Source: Odobenus rosmarus divergens | Taxonomy: Eukaryota > Chordata > Mammalia > Carnivora > Odobenidae | Direction of reading: 5' to 3' | Assembly: GCF_000321225.1 (NCBI RefSeq) | Contig: NW_004451408.1 | Span: 564,263 to 628,262, forward strand | DNA: 64,000 nucleotides | In this document: piece after piece, positions 1 to 9,751 of the stretch | Numbering within the stretch: position 1 is the stretch's first letter | How the letters are laid out: each line of letters starts with the position of its first letter | The notes under the pieces: model-generated | Told to the model about the DNA's origin: nothing | The model's database searches: none | Seen by the model: only the letters and a program-made list of their open reading frames with translations | Translations under genes and position numbers: made by a program

Positions 1-726
1 CAGTGCGCCCCCAGAGAAAAGCAGTCACTCCCATGTCCCCGGTCTCCGGCTGCACTCCGTGCTCACCCGGCCTGTGACCGAGCGTTTCTATCTCTGGCAT
101 CCGACTCGGTGTGGAGTCTCCAAACCCAGCAGATCCCCGCGGTGCGCTTCCGCGCTGCTCCTCCAGGGGGGAAGAAGGGGAGTCTCCCCGGATCTGCCGC
201 TTGTTGGGTCCCTGCTGGAGGAGCAGTGGCCCGACTGGGTCGCGGATCACAGTTTATGGCAACCCCGAGCTGAGAGCCCACGCCTCGGCTCCATCTCTGC
301 AGCTGGCTTCCCCGCTATGATACCTGGGAGCTCTGCTGCCCTCAGGCACCCCTTGTCTTTCTGTGACCCCGAGGGTCCTGAGACCACACTGTCCCGCGAG
401 GGTTCCACCCCCCCGCTTAGCCACTGGAGCAACGTCCCTCAGCGGAGCCGACTTCTAAAAGTTCTGATTTTGTGCACCGCGGCTCTATCACTTGCCCATA
501 GCCAGCTCCCTCCCCCTGCAGTCTATCTACCCAAATATCGCCTTGGATTCACTTCTCCGCACGTCCTACCTTCCAGAAAGTGGCCGCTTTTCTGTTCAGA
601 GAGTTGCTGCTATTCTTTTCTTCGATCTCGTGTTGAGTCCGTAGGTGTTCAGAATGTTTTGAGCCCTATCCAGCTGAATTCCTGGGACCAGACGAAATTT
701 AGGTCTCCTACTCCTCTGCCCTCTTG
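1..726 (-). mobile_element. LINE-1 5'UTR, antisense, running off the left edge
   Basis: The right end, read on the minus strand, has the GGAGTAGGAGACCTAAATTT motif followed by TCGTCTGGTCC and CAGGAATTCAGCT. I recognise this as the start of carnivore L1 5'UTRs. The GC-rich, CpG-containing body then continues leftward to base 1, where ORF1 and ORF2 would follow outside the window. A 245-codon open frame on the opposite strand is a by-product of this composition. The family call is from memory of the consensus. Confidence 0.7.
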
Positions 727-1442
727 CTCCGCCCTGGCTAGTGATTTTAACATGGTGAGTTTGTTATCACCAAATGCTGGATTTATATTCCTTTAAAGAA
801 GATCAAACTTGTTTGGCAGGCAGTTTAAGTTACTTGTGGGTTTGAAGCCCGATCCATTTGAAGCCCGGTTTTTCAGCTCTTGTAGGGGAGTTGTAGAGTC
901 CCCATTAGCCCAAAGCCAGTTTAACCCCACTTTTAAGGCATGGCCCTTCTGGGGTCTCTACTGAATGCCCCAGGTATTCAAGGCGATCTCTCCACGCTGC
1001 CTAGTGGGAACTTAAATGGTTTTCGGGCCTACGTGAGATCTGAAATTTATTTATGTCATGCCTCCCTGTCAAGTATTCCTTTCTTTGAAGTTGTCGTCCA
1101 GACTAGTGGGACTGCACCAGAGGCATAAACAGATCAGTGGAGGTCTGGGTAATTCCTGCCCTTTTTAAGTACTCTGCCCTGGAAAGGGTAGCCACCTCGA
1201 TCTCTCTCAACTCCAATCTCTGTTTAGGTTTTTCCTTCTGGGCCATGGTCTGGACATTTCCTCCAGGCAGAAAGCCTAGGTGGTAGTAAGGCTCACCTCA
1301 TTTTCTCCCTTTTCTCAGTTTTGTGTTGAGAAGCCTGCAAATTGCTTTTTTATATATATTGTTTCCAGTTTTCTAGTTGTTTATGGTGGGAAGGTACTTC
1401 TGGATCATCTTATCAATGGGTGCACAAGTAACTACCCCACTC
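727..1442. other. Unassigned stretch between L1 5' end and RPL10A retrocopy
   Basis: No gene is recognised. The phrase-like segments at 810-1130 (GGCAGGCAGTTTAAGTTACT, CATGGCCCTTCTGGGGTCTC) feel like an old interspersed repeat, but I cannot name the family. It ends at the T run that is the tail of the RPL10A copy. Confidence 0.3.
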
Positions 1443-2162
1443 TTTTTTTTTTTTTTTGTAGCACTAGGATTTATTGAGCTGTGTGCCTTCGTGCAGATGC
1501 TGGGGCTTGCCCATGCTGCTCTTGATGCATAAAGCCCAGATGTTCTGCCAGTTCCTCTTAAGCAATGACACCAGGAAACTGACAGCCAAGTGGATGTTGT
1601 ACACAAGCTCATCCTCTGTCATCTTCACAGGGCCAAGAGCCACTTCCAGACACAGCAACTTCTTCATCTGGCATTTGATTCTGGACTTCATTTCATCCAC
1701 CTTGGCCACCACGTCCTCATTGTGGGTCAACAAGGAGGGGAACTTGCCAGCCTTCTTGAGGCCTGGGCCCAGGATTCGTGGGATCTGCTTGATCAGAGAT
1801 TCTGAAGCAAAAAAAAAAAAAGGCATCATACTTCTTGGCTAGCTTCTTGACTCATGTTTTATTCTTGTTGAGTTCCTTCAGTGCCTCAGTATCCATGAGG
1901 GGAAATATCGACAGCGTCGGCCTCATCACTATGCTGCTGGTCCCCCCAGAATACAAACGAGGAATTTGGGGCAGGGAGTAGACTTAAGCCTGCTGGTGCC
2001 CAAGAAGGGTTTGTCCTTCTGAGGGCCTTGAATCTTCAAGCTGAGGTGCAGCTCCACCATCTCCCAAGACTTCGGTGCACACACTGGTTCCCATGCGGGA
2101 CTTCCCGAGCCACCTCCTATAGGGTGTCCGGGGAGACTGTTGCTCATGGCGCCACGCCACAA
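1443..2162 (-). pseudogene. RPL10A: Processed pseudogene of ribosomal protein L10A
   Basis: The minus strand carries an intronless copy of the RPL10A mRNA. The ATG is at 2147, preceded by what looks like 5'UTR, and the copy ends in a poly(A) tail (T run on the plus strand, 1443-1457). Conserved stretches include [37 protein letters not shown] and [10 protein letters not shown]. It cannot encode the protein. An in-frame TGA follows the NKNKT segment near 1850. A homopolymer of about 13 T (minus strand, near 1808-1821) replaces the short run expected in the DAFLASE codons and shifts the frame. The normal stop codon is lost, so the last open frame reads into the 3'UTR. Many residues differ from the parent, so the copy is old. 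It was inserted by L1-type retrotransposition. Confidence 0.9.
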
Positions 2163-2653
2163 TAAGCCAAAAAGAGAGTCAGTGCTCCAGGCTTACGTTT
2201 GAATTTCCAGCACTGGATTACCAGATCGGGGGAGCCCCCACTATGAAACACAGACACTAAGACAAAAGGGGAAAAAGGACCAAGAAAACCCCAGATGATT
2301 CAGAGAGCAAAGTTTTTAAAAAAATTTGAATGAAAACCCTAAAAGGGACCCAAGAAGATACTGCATCACTGAAATCACAGAATGCCATGAATTTTTTTTA
2401 ATGCAGGGAATAAGAAAGTTTTTGAAATTAAAAATATGCTAGAAGAAAAAAAATTCCGCATAAAGTATCAAAGATATAACTGAGGAAATTTTTCAGTTGA
2501 ACAAAAAGACAAGGAGACAGAAGGTACCAGAGAAGAGACCAAACTACCACAGGATTGATCAAAAGAGCCCAAATTTTCAATTCAAAGTATCTTTAGGAAA
2601 AAAAACAAAAAAAGGAGGACAAGAAATTATGGAAAAAAGAAAAGAAAACTTCC
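2163..2653. other. Unassigned, probably an old repeat interrupted by a SINE
   Basis: A-rich sequence containing ATATAACTGAGGAAATTTTTCAG. It seems to resume after the SINE at 2873-3300, where AACTATCAAGTGAATGTAAG and AGGATGTGCCCCATCAA occur. The pattern resembles an ancient dispersed repeat with former coding content, but I could not assign it. Confidence 0.3.
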
Positions 2654-2850
2654 TGGGGCGCCTGGGTGGCTCAGTCCTTAAGCGTCTGCCTTCGGCTCAG
2701 CTCATGATCCCAGGGTCCTGGGATCGAGCCCTGCATCGGGCTCCCTGCTCTGCGGGAACCCTGCTTCTCTTTCTTCTGCTCCCTCTGCTTGTGTTCCCTC
2801 TCTCGCTCTGTCTCTCTCTGTCAAATAAATAAATAAAAATCTTTAAAAAT
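2654..2850 (+). mobile_element. SINEC (tRNA-Lys-derived carnivore SINE)
   Basis: Full-length copy: head GGGGCGCCTGGGTGGCTCAG, CT-rich body and AAATAAATAAATAAAAATCTTT tail. Flanking duplications AAAAGAAAACTTCC end at 2653 and 2872. It interrupts the unassigned old repeat around it. Confidence 0.95.
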
Positions 2851-2872
2851 TAGAAAAGAAAAGAAAACTTCC

Positions 2873-3930
2873 CAAATAGGAGTGTGAGCCTCTAGATTGA
2901 AAAAGGCCACTGAGAGCTCAGCTCAATGAATTAAAGATCCTCACCAGGTAAACCATGACCAAAACTCAGGACACCTGAACAAATGAAATGCTCTCAGAAG
3001 CATACAAAATGTCAGGGGTTAGAAAGGCACAGCGACACAGGAAATGAGACGACAATAGGCTAGTGCCTACAACTTCGAAGAGGACATGATTGCCATCTGG
3101 AGATTCATACCCTGATGAACTATCAAGTGAATGTAAGGGTCTAATAGAAGTATTTTCCAACCCTCACCGCAACAAAAATTTGACCCTCCATTCATTCTCA
3201 TGAAGCAGCAGAAGGATGTGCCCCATCAATCACAATGACAACCCAGGGTCCAGAAAAGGAGGCATCTCGAACAAGAGACCGTGGGAACCTGCTGGAAAAT
3301 GCCGGAGGCGGGGAGCTCCAGGGTGGTAGCTGTGCAGCCAGCTCCGAGGACAGTTCGTGTAGACTGGAGGAGGGCAAGAAATTGAGGTGAGGGAATGTTC
3401 GGAGAAGGGGGCGAGGGGACCTGGTTATTGACTTGATATGACTGTATTGTGAAGAGTTTTCATTTAGTGAGTTGTTTAGCATTACAAAGGCAAATATGAA
3501 AAACGGAGAAGATTTGAAAATCTGGGTCGTGGGGTCTGGAGATCAGGAGGGCCTTGGGGAGTGACTATTATTTTTTGTTTTAACCCTGTACTTCTGTTTG
3601 ATTGTTAAAACTCTTCATTTTTTACTTCAATAAATAAAAAAATACTAAAAGGGTAAGAGGCCTAGAAATAAAAGTACAGGGCAGGTGTGGCCGTCATATC
3701 CAGGAAAGCTAGACCCCTGGAAAACTGGAGTTCCTGGGGTGAATTTATAAGGGACCTTACCAGAGGACCAATTTAGGGAGAAATGTAACTGTGAAGGCTG
3801 ACTGGAAATTTCTGTTACCAAGTCTGCACGTTCTCTCCTTAATAGAGAAAGAGATTCAGGAAGTCTAATTACATTCGGAAGGTTGCTTGATAAAGAGGAA
3901 ATCAAAGTGAAGGGAGTTATATAGTCCCCA
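2873..3930. other. Unassigned intergenic stretch
   Basis: No gene recognised. The left part probably continues the old repeat cut by the SINE. An AATAAATAAAAAAATA run at 3631-3646 could be the A-rich end of a dispersed element. Confidence 0.3.
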
Positions 3931-3940
3931 GAAATATTTC

Positions 3941-4138
3941 TTTTTTTTTTTTTTTTAAGATTTTACTTATTTATTTGTCAGAGAGAGCGAGCACAAGCAG
4001 GGGGAGCCCCAGAAGGAGAGAGAGAAGCAGACTGCTTACTGAGCAGGGAGCCTGACATGGGACTCGATCCCAGGACCCTGGGATCATGACCTGAGCTGAA
4101 GGCAGACACTTAACTGACTGAGCCACCCAGGCGCCCCT
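3941..4138 (-). mobile_element. SINEC, antisense
   Basis: T-rich tail and TTTAAGATTTTACTTATTTA at the left, head complement GAGCCACCCAGGCGCCCC at the right. Target duplication AGAAATATTTC lies at about 3930-3940 and 4146-4156. Confidence 0.93.
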
Positions 4139-4290
4139 AATCCTTAGAAATATTTCATTCAGACCACAATTCGGGGCTCAATCCCAGGACCCTGGGATCA
4201 TGACCTGAGCTGAAGGCAGACGCTTAACTGACTGGGCCACCCAGGCGCCCCTAGTCCTTAGAAATGTTTCATTCAGACCATGATCAAAAT
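4063..4290. repeat. 114-bp tandem duplication of SINE head plus flank
   Basis: Bases 4063-4176 recur at 4177-4290 with an offset of exactly 114. Both copies hold the SINE segment from CTC(G/A)ATCCCAGGACCCTGGG through GCCACCCAGGCGCCCCTA, then the non-SINE flank TCCTTAGAAAT(A/G)TTTCATTC and AGACCA. Copies differ at only a few positions. The duplication therefore happened after the SINE had inserted. Confidence 0.92.
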
Positions 4291-5341
4291 CGCCTGGTGA
4301 GTCACCTGCTCCTTTAAGAGCTATCAGAGATCAGCAAACTTTCTCTGTCAAGGTCTAGCTATTCAATGCTTCCACTGTGCAGGCTGTCTCTGTCCCACTG
4401 GCCAACTCAGCTCTTAGAGCTCGTTATCCCCTTTTTATCTGACCTGGTGTTAGCATGTTTTGCTTTTTCATCCAATTTCTGTTTTTATTTCTGTTCCAAG
4501 AGAAATAACAGGATTTGCGCCAGTGGACTTTCTAGAACAAGTTGGATCATGGCTAAGATGTCAAGAAGAGTCTATTCATTTTGGTTTGTCATTAGGATTT
4601 CATTTCATGAAAGGAGGTTTCGTGAGATTCTCACTAACATGCAAGGACAATTTCGGGTTCATTCTGTGAACTTACAGGTGCTCTTTAAAGAACCGCAGAC
4701 GTTTTCTCACAGCGCGGCTATCGGACAAGCTCTGCCTTTTGTGTTTGTTTTCACCGCGGTTAAAAACCACAGCAACTACTCAAATGCAAAGAACTGAAAC
4801 AGCAAGAATTAATGTTTGGCTCTTGGAAATTGAACATTTTGCTTTTCCACTTGCTCGCAGTCTATCTTATTTAGTCTGCTGAGAGCAAAAAGGCAAAATA
4901 AACAATGTTTTCCAAGATCGGCTCAGAGGACAAGCAGCAACTGTAGAGTCAGTCACAGAAAGTTCAGAATTTCAGTCATTCAGCACCTGCTTACTGGGCG
5001 TTTACTGGCGGCTTGGTGCATACGGAACAGAACACCGAACAACACACCAAATCTGTGGTCATGTACTATGCAGCCACGGGTGCCGATACTGGGATGCCTC
5101 AAGGTCCCAGCGGCTACACGTGGCCTCGGCTTCTCATAGTATGGTAGTGAGGTTCGGAGACAGAGCTTCCCCAGAGCAAGAGTCCCAAGAGCATAACCTT
5201 CCAGAGACCAGGGCAGAGGCTTTTCTTGCCTGGCCTAGGAAGTCACACTAACATACTTCGATCATACGTCACAAGCTCACCCAGATTCCAGGAGAGGGGA
5301 TATAGGCTCCATCTCAATTGGAGAATTTGTGACCACCTTCT
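4291..5341. other. Mostly unassigned, with a hAT-like DNA transposon fragment
   Basis: The segment at about 4325-4402 (TCAGCAAACTTTCTCTGTCA, then CAACTCAGCTCTT) resembles an old non-autonomous hAT element also seen near 19764 and 60836. The rest, including an open frame at 4366-4797, matches no protein I recognise. Confidence 0.35.
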
Positions 5342-5356
5342 AAAACTGCCTCAAGG

Positions 5357-5554
5357 TGGGGCGCCTGGGTGGCTCAGTTGGTTAAGCGACTGCCTTCGGC
5401 TCAGGTCATGATCCTGGAGTTTCAGGATCAAGTCCCGCATCAGGCTCCCTGCTCAGCAGGGAGTCTGCTTCTCCCTCTGACCCTCCCTCCTCTCATGTGC
5501 TCTCTCTCTCATTCTCTCTCTCAAATAAATAAATAAAATCTTTAAAAAAAAAAC
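5357..5554 (+). mobile_element. SINEC
   Basis: Full-length copy with exact 15-bp target duplication AAAACTGCCTCAAGG at 5342-5356 and 5555-5569, which indicates a fairly young insertion. Confidence 0.96.
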
Positions 5555-5602
5555 AAAACTGCCTCAAGGAGTTGACCATTTGAAGCAGGGAGTGGAATGG
5601 TC

Positions 5603-5950
5603 AAGATCTGTACTGTCCATTCTGGAAGCAGTTGGTCACATGGGGCTATTAAATGGAAATTAGGGACACCTGGGTGGCTCAAGCAGTTAAGCGTCTGCCT
5701 TCGGCTCAGGTCATGATCCCAAAGTCCTGGGATCGAGCCCCAAGTCGAGCCCCGAGTCGGGGTCCCTGCTCGGCGGGAGGCCTGCTTCTCCCTCTTCCAC
5801 CCCCCCCCCCGCTTGTGTTCCCTCTCTCGCTGTGTCTCTCTCTGGCAATTAAATAAAATCTTTAAAAATAAATAAATAAATGGAAACTAATCATGTTGCA
5901 AGCACTCCAGAGCTGCACGTGGCTAGGGGCTACCATGTTGGAGAGCACAG
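5603..5950. mobile_element. Old hAT-type DNA transposon fragment split by a SINE
   Basis: Left part CTGTACTGTCCATTCTGGAA and right part CACGTGGCTAGGGGCTACCA resemble the ends of a Charlie/MER-type element with a GTGGCTA...CTACCA terminus. The SINE at 5663-5877 sits between them. The family name is uncertain. Confidence 0.5.
5663..5877 (+). mobile_element. SINEC
   Basis: Copy with degenerate head GGGACACCTGGGTGGCTCA and an internal C10 run. Target duplication AAATGGAAATTA (5651-5662) versus AAATGGAAACTA (5878-5889). Confidence 0.93.
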
Positions 5951-6842
5951 AGAGAGAGAACCCAGCCAGCACTGTGGGAGGTTCTGTTGGATGTGCTGCC
6001 CTGGGTGGATGTAACCGTATGGGCCAATTCTCTGAGTTAGAATATACATGGACTTAGAAGTGGAATAGAAAAAAGCCCTGGCTTTACATACACTATATGC
6101 TACTTAACTGAATTTAAATAAAATAAAATTAAAAAAAAAGTACACAATGAACATACTTTCCCCAATAAAATATTTGTCCTTCCTGAAAAAGAAGGAAAGA
6201 GAGAAAGAAAGAGAGAGAGAGAAAGAAAGGGAAAGAAAGAAAAACCGGCTTTAAGGACAGGTTCTTTGGCTGCTTTTTGCTGTTGTGTGCCTAGCATCTA
6301 GTGCATAATAGGCCCTCACAAATTTTTGTGGAACGAAAGGATGTATACATAAGGAAGGCTTAAGTATACCACGTGCCAAGCTAGAGAAAAAGGGCCTCAG
6401 ATGAGAGTGGAGTAGACCGGGGTCAGATCACACAGGGCCTTTCTTTCTTAAGGGGTTTATATTTTATTTTAAGTAAAATAGAATTCACATAATATGTTGT
6501 TTCATATTTTGCTTATTTATGAGAGGCCTAAAAAGAAATAAATTTATTGTGGCTAATGGGCTTTTTAGTAAAAAAGGCAGTAGACAGAAATTTAGAAATA
6601 CCAAAGGTCTAACCAAATTAGAAATCTATTTATCTCTGTTTATATAAATGCAGGCTCCTATGGCAACTCCAGAATAATCAGGACCGCAGCCTCTTGATTG
6701 GGCCTTCTACCTTATTATCCCAGATGTCTACTTTGGTCCAGTTTTTTTTTTTTTTATCTGCTTTCTAGACGGGAGAAAGAGAAAAAGAGAGAGGGAGAGC
6801 TGCTGGCTCTCATATCCAGGATGATGATCTCACTTCCTCTAG
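5951..6842. other. Unassigned stretch with a GAAA/GA-rich simple repeat
   Basis: An imperfect GAAA/GAGA tract lies at about 6189-6245. The rest is AT-rich intergenic DNA with no recognised gene. Confidence 0.4.
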
Positions 6843-7043
6843 GTTTTTTTTTTTAAAGATTTGATTCATTTATTTCAGAGAATGAGAGAGAGAGAGAGAG
6901 AGAGTATGAGCGAGGGGAGGGGCAGAGGAAGAGGAAGCAGATTCCCTGCTGAGCCCAACACTGGGTTTGATCCCAGGACCCTGAAATCATGACCTGAGCT
7001 GAAGGCAGATGCTTAACCGACCAAGCCACCCAGGCGCCCCTTA
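6843..7043 (-). mobile_element. SINEC, antisense
   Basis: T-rich tail at 6844-6854, (GA)n segment at 6888-6904 and head complement GCCACCCAGGCGCCCC at the right. Short duplication CCTCTAG on both sides. Confidence 0.92.
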
Positions 7044-8231
7044 CCTCTAGCTTCTTAACTTAATTATATCTGCAAAAACCCTTCCTCCAAATAAGGTCAT
7101 ATTCACAGTTATGGGTGGAGGTCTTGGACATCTGCTCAATTTAAGGACACTTCTCAGACAGTTGCACAAAAAACTTCCACTATATCCCTTTGACCAGTTC
7201 TTGATCATATGACCACATCTACCTTGCAAGGGAGGCTAGGATACATAATCTTTGTCCTGGGAAATATGTCTTCAGCTAGGAAGGAGAGTTCTATTACTCC
7301 AGAAGAAACCGAGACAAGACATGAGGGGCAGCAACTATCAATCTCTGGCAGAGCTGTATGCACAGGTGTGTTTCCACTGGACCATGAGCTCCTGGAGGAG
7401 TGAGTCTAATTCATCCCCAATCCCCAGCACAAAGCACCGTGCTTAACAGGCAGTAACTCATCATTGATTGTGCGCCGAATTGCATACTTCTCCATTTCAA
7501 CGTTCTTAAATTCCAACCCCTTTCTCAGAAAGATTTATTTCTTAGAAGCACATTCCCTGCACACCCCCTCCCCGCCAGGCCCTGCTTGCTGAAGCATGAG
7601 GGGACTTTTCTCCTATCTTCACCCTGAGAATCTGATAGGGCTCCTGGAAATAAACACAAGTGTAGGGTCCTCCTAGAATTCCTCCACTCTTAAGCTCGTC
7701 CCCACTGAGCCCCCAGCAATGTGCCACTTAGAGTTGAAGTAATTCCTCTGGTACTGGCTCTAGCCGTGGGCTATACTCCTGGGAGGTTGGTGATGCTTTG
7801 TATTTGCCTGTCTCTCCAAAATCTGGGGTGACAGTTCACCTCGTGACATCTGTCCTCTGAGGGATCCAAAAAAAAGTTGTTGATTTTCAGTTTGTTTAGC
7901 TCTCTTCTTCCTGAGATGGTTCAGAAGAGGATGGATTGGTAGAGGGACAACAAGAAAGAGAAAATGTGAGGGACAGGGCGGAGAGGCAGGAAACACGAGT
8001 CAGGAGCTCCGCCTTCCTGCAGTCACCCCACATCTTCCACCGGCCGGGTGCGCACTCAACTGGCCCCCCAATTCCTGCTGCCGCCGCCACACAAGCCGTT
8101 TTCCACTCTGATTGGTCAGTAGAATCCCCTGCGGAGCTATTATAGCGCCCTGCACCTAGGTCTCCCCTATAGAAACACTTCAGGGGCTTCTAAAGTGTCA
8201 TTGGTGCTGAGAATCCGTGATCTAGAGTCTT
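7044..8231. other. Unassigned intergenic stretch; promoter-like motifs near 8.1 kb
   Basis: The part at 7050-7120 (CTGCAAAAACCCTTCCTCCAAATAAGGTCA region) looks like a small antisense MaLR LTR remnant. A GC-richer patch at 8030-8160 contains an NF-Y box and a TATA-like motif, listed separately. No coding region recognised. Confidence 0.35.
8108..8145 (+). promoter_or_regulatory. Promoter-like CCAAT box plus TATA-like motif
   Basis: CTGATTGGTCAG at 8108-8119 is a full-match NF-Y (inverted CCAAT) site. CTATTATAG follows at 8137-8145, inside a GC-rich patch with GCCGCCGCC at about 8081-8089. Spacing fits a plus-strand start near 8170. Could be an old LTR or chance; no downstream gene is seen. 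Confidence 0.3.
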
Positions 8232-8393
8232 GCTCCTCAGGGGATGGTCCACGGACAGGCAGCATTGGCATGGCTTGGGAGCTTGGCAGAGAGGCAGCGT
8301 CTCAGGCCCGACCCCAGACCTACCCAATTGGAATTGGCAGTTTAACAAGATCCACAGGTGCTTTCTATCCACATTAAGGTTTGAGAAACTCTG
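8232..8393 (+). mobile_element. MER20-like hAT DNA transposon fragment
   Basis: Contains GGATGGTCCACGGACAGGCA, CATTGGCATGGCTTGGGAGC, then TTTAACAAGATCCACAGGTG and TTTGAGAAACTCTG. This is the typical order of a MER20-type non-autonomous hAT element. Exact subfamily not determinable by eye. Confidence 0.6.
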
Positions 8394-9094
8394 ATGAGAT
8401 GACCCTCCTATAACGCCCACGATGGCTATCCTCATGAAGCAGACGGCTCCCTGAGACGTGCTATGTGAGCCAGGTGTCCTGCCCAACACATGGTGTCGGG
8501 GGAGAAGTCTGATTCCGCCGCAGAGATAGCAAGCCTGCTGTTGTTCCCTAAGCCTAATGTGTTCGAAATAGAATTCGATCTTCCAACAGGGAAAGGGGCT
8601 TGGGCCCTTTAGTCTGAAACATCAATATAGGGTTCATTAACTTCAACATCCACAAGAGTAAAAACCACTCTGATTGGATTAATTGAATAGGTTATAATTG
8701 AAGAATTGGGGTTAACTTGGAGGCTAGTGTTGGAAACAGGCATAAGAGGTTTCAGTGGAAAAGCAGATTCAAGCATGAGGCCAAGAGAATGACATTGAGC
8801 AGAAGGAAGCCAGGTGAGGAAGACGAAGGTCGAGTCAGCTGGGGGGTGGGGAGCACTACAGGGAGGGCTGGTGGCCTCCAACAGAGCGACTAGCAGAGGA
8901 AAGGCAACAGTGGCCCCAAGTACCCATTCCCCCCATGCCCCACGGATGCCTTCCTCAACCCTGGCTTCCTGTTTACTTCTGTAAGCTCTGGTTGCCTCCT
9001 TCCCTACAACATCTCAGTACTGTGTGGAATAAAATAACCGTGGGCATGTGTTCAGCACTTTGCTGCTCACTGGAACTGGTGCATAAAGCACAGG
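8394..9094. other. Unassigned intergenic stretch
   Basis: No gene, RNA or named repeat recognised. Confidence 0.4.
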
Positions 9095-9300
9095 TAGTGT
9101 GAAGTGGCTAAGGGCTTGGCCTTTGGAGCCACAAAGCCTCAATTCCAAACTCCGTTCTACACTTACTCACTGGAGACCTTGGACAAGTCAGTTGACTTCC
9201 TTGGGGTTGTCATCATCTACAAAATGAAGATGATAAGGGCAACCACTCATAACGGTAAATGCAGAAGGATTTGAAGCAAAGACTACCATGCTTGGCACAG
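9095..9300 (+). mobile_element. MIR (ancient tRNA-derived CORE-SINE)
   Basis: Pattern of MIR: GGGCTTGGCCTTTGGAGCCA, then CTTGGACAAGTCAGTTGACT, CATCTACAAAATGAAGATGA and the 3' segment CATGCTTGGCACAGTG. Confidence 0.75.
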
Positions 9301-9521
9301 TGATATACACATACACACATGTACATATGGTATATTATTTGATATATTTTTAATATATATATTTATGTGTATTTAATATATTTAATACATAATATATATT
9401 AAATAATAATCCGAGAAGGAACCGAGACCTGATTCTTTTGCCTTTTTTTGTCGGAAGATTGTTCACCATTTTTTATGACCTGTCTAGGTTCCTTTGAGAG
9501 TGCTAAATGAGAGTAATAACA
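9301..9521. repeat. AT-rich low-complexity stretch
   Basis: Imperfect TA/TTTAATA repeats at 9303-9410 (ATATATATTTATGTGTATTT and similar), then unassigned sequence to the SINE duplication. Confidence 0.7.
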
Positions 9522-9537
9522 CTTAAAAAGTTATTTT

Positions 9538-9751
9538 ATTTTATTATTATTTTGAAAAGATTTATTAATTTATTTTAGAGAGAGAGAGAGTGTGTGTGAG
9601 GGGAGCAGCAGAGGGAGAGTGAGAAAGAATCCTCAAGCCAACTCCACGCTGAGTGTGGAACCCATGAGGGTCTCGATCCCAGGAGCCCAAGATCATGACC
9701 TGAGCTGAAATCAAGAGTCAGCTGCTTAACAGACGGAGCCACCCAGGGACC
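9538..9751 (-). mobile_element. SINEC, antisense, diverged
   Basis: Body with (AG)n at 9580-9590 and GAGCCACCCAGGGACCC at the right. Target duplication CTTAAAAAGTTATTTTA at both ends (from 9522 and from 9752). Confidence 0.92.

Noticed and set aside
59..796. 245-codon open frame at the left edge
   Set aside because: Lies antisense across an L1 5'UTR; GC-rich composition explains it and no protein family is recognisable.
1474..1842. Plus-strand open frame of 122 codons
   Set aside because: Antisense shadow of the RPL10A retrocopy.
2655..2730. tRNA-like sequences at SINE heads (here and in every SINEC)
   Set aside because: They are the tRNA-Lys-derived heads of SINEs, not functional tRNA genes.
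3941..4290. Possible second SINE insertion at 4177
   Set aside because: The constant 114-base offset and shared non-SINE flank show a tandem duplication instead.
4366..4797. 143-codon open frame
   Set aside because: No recognisable family, and it starts within an old transposon-like segment.
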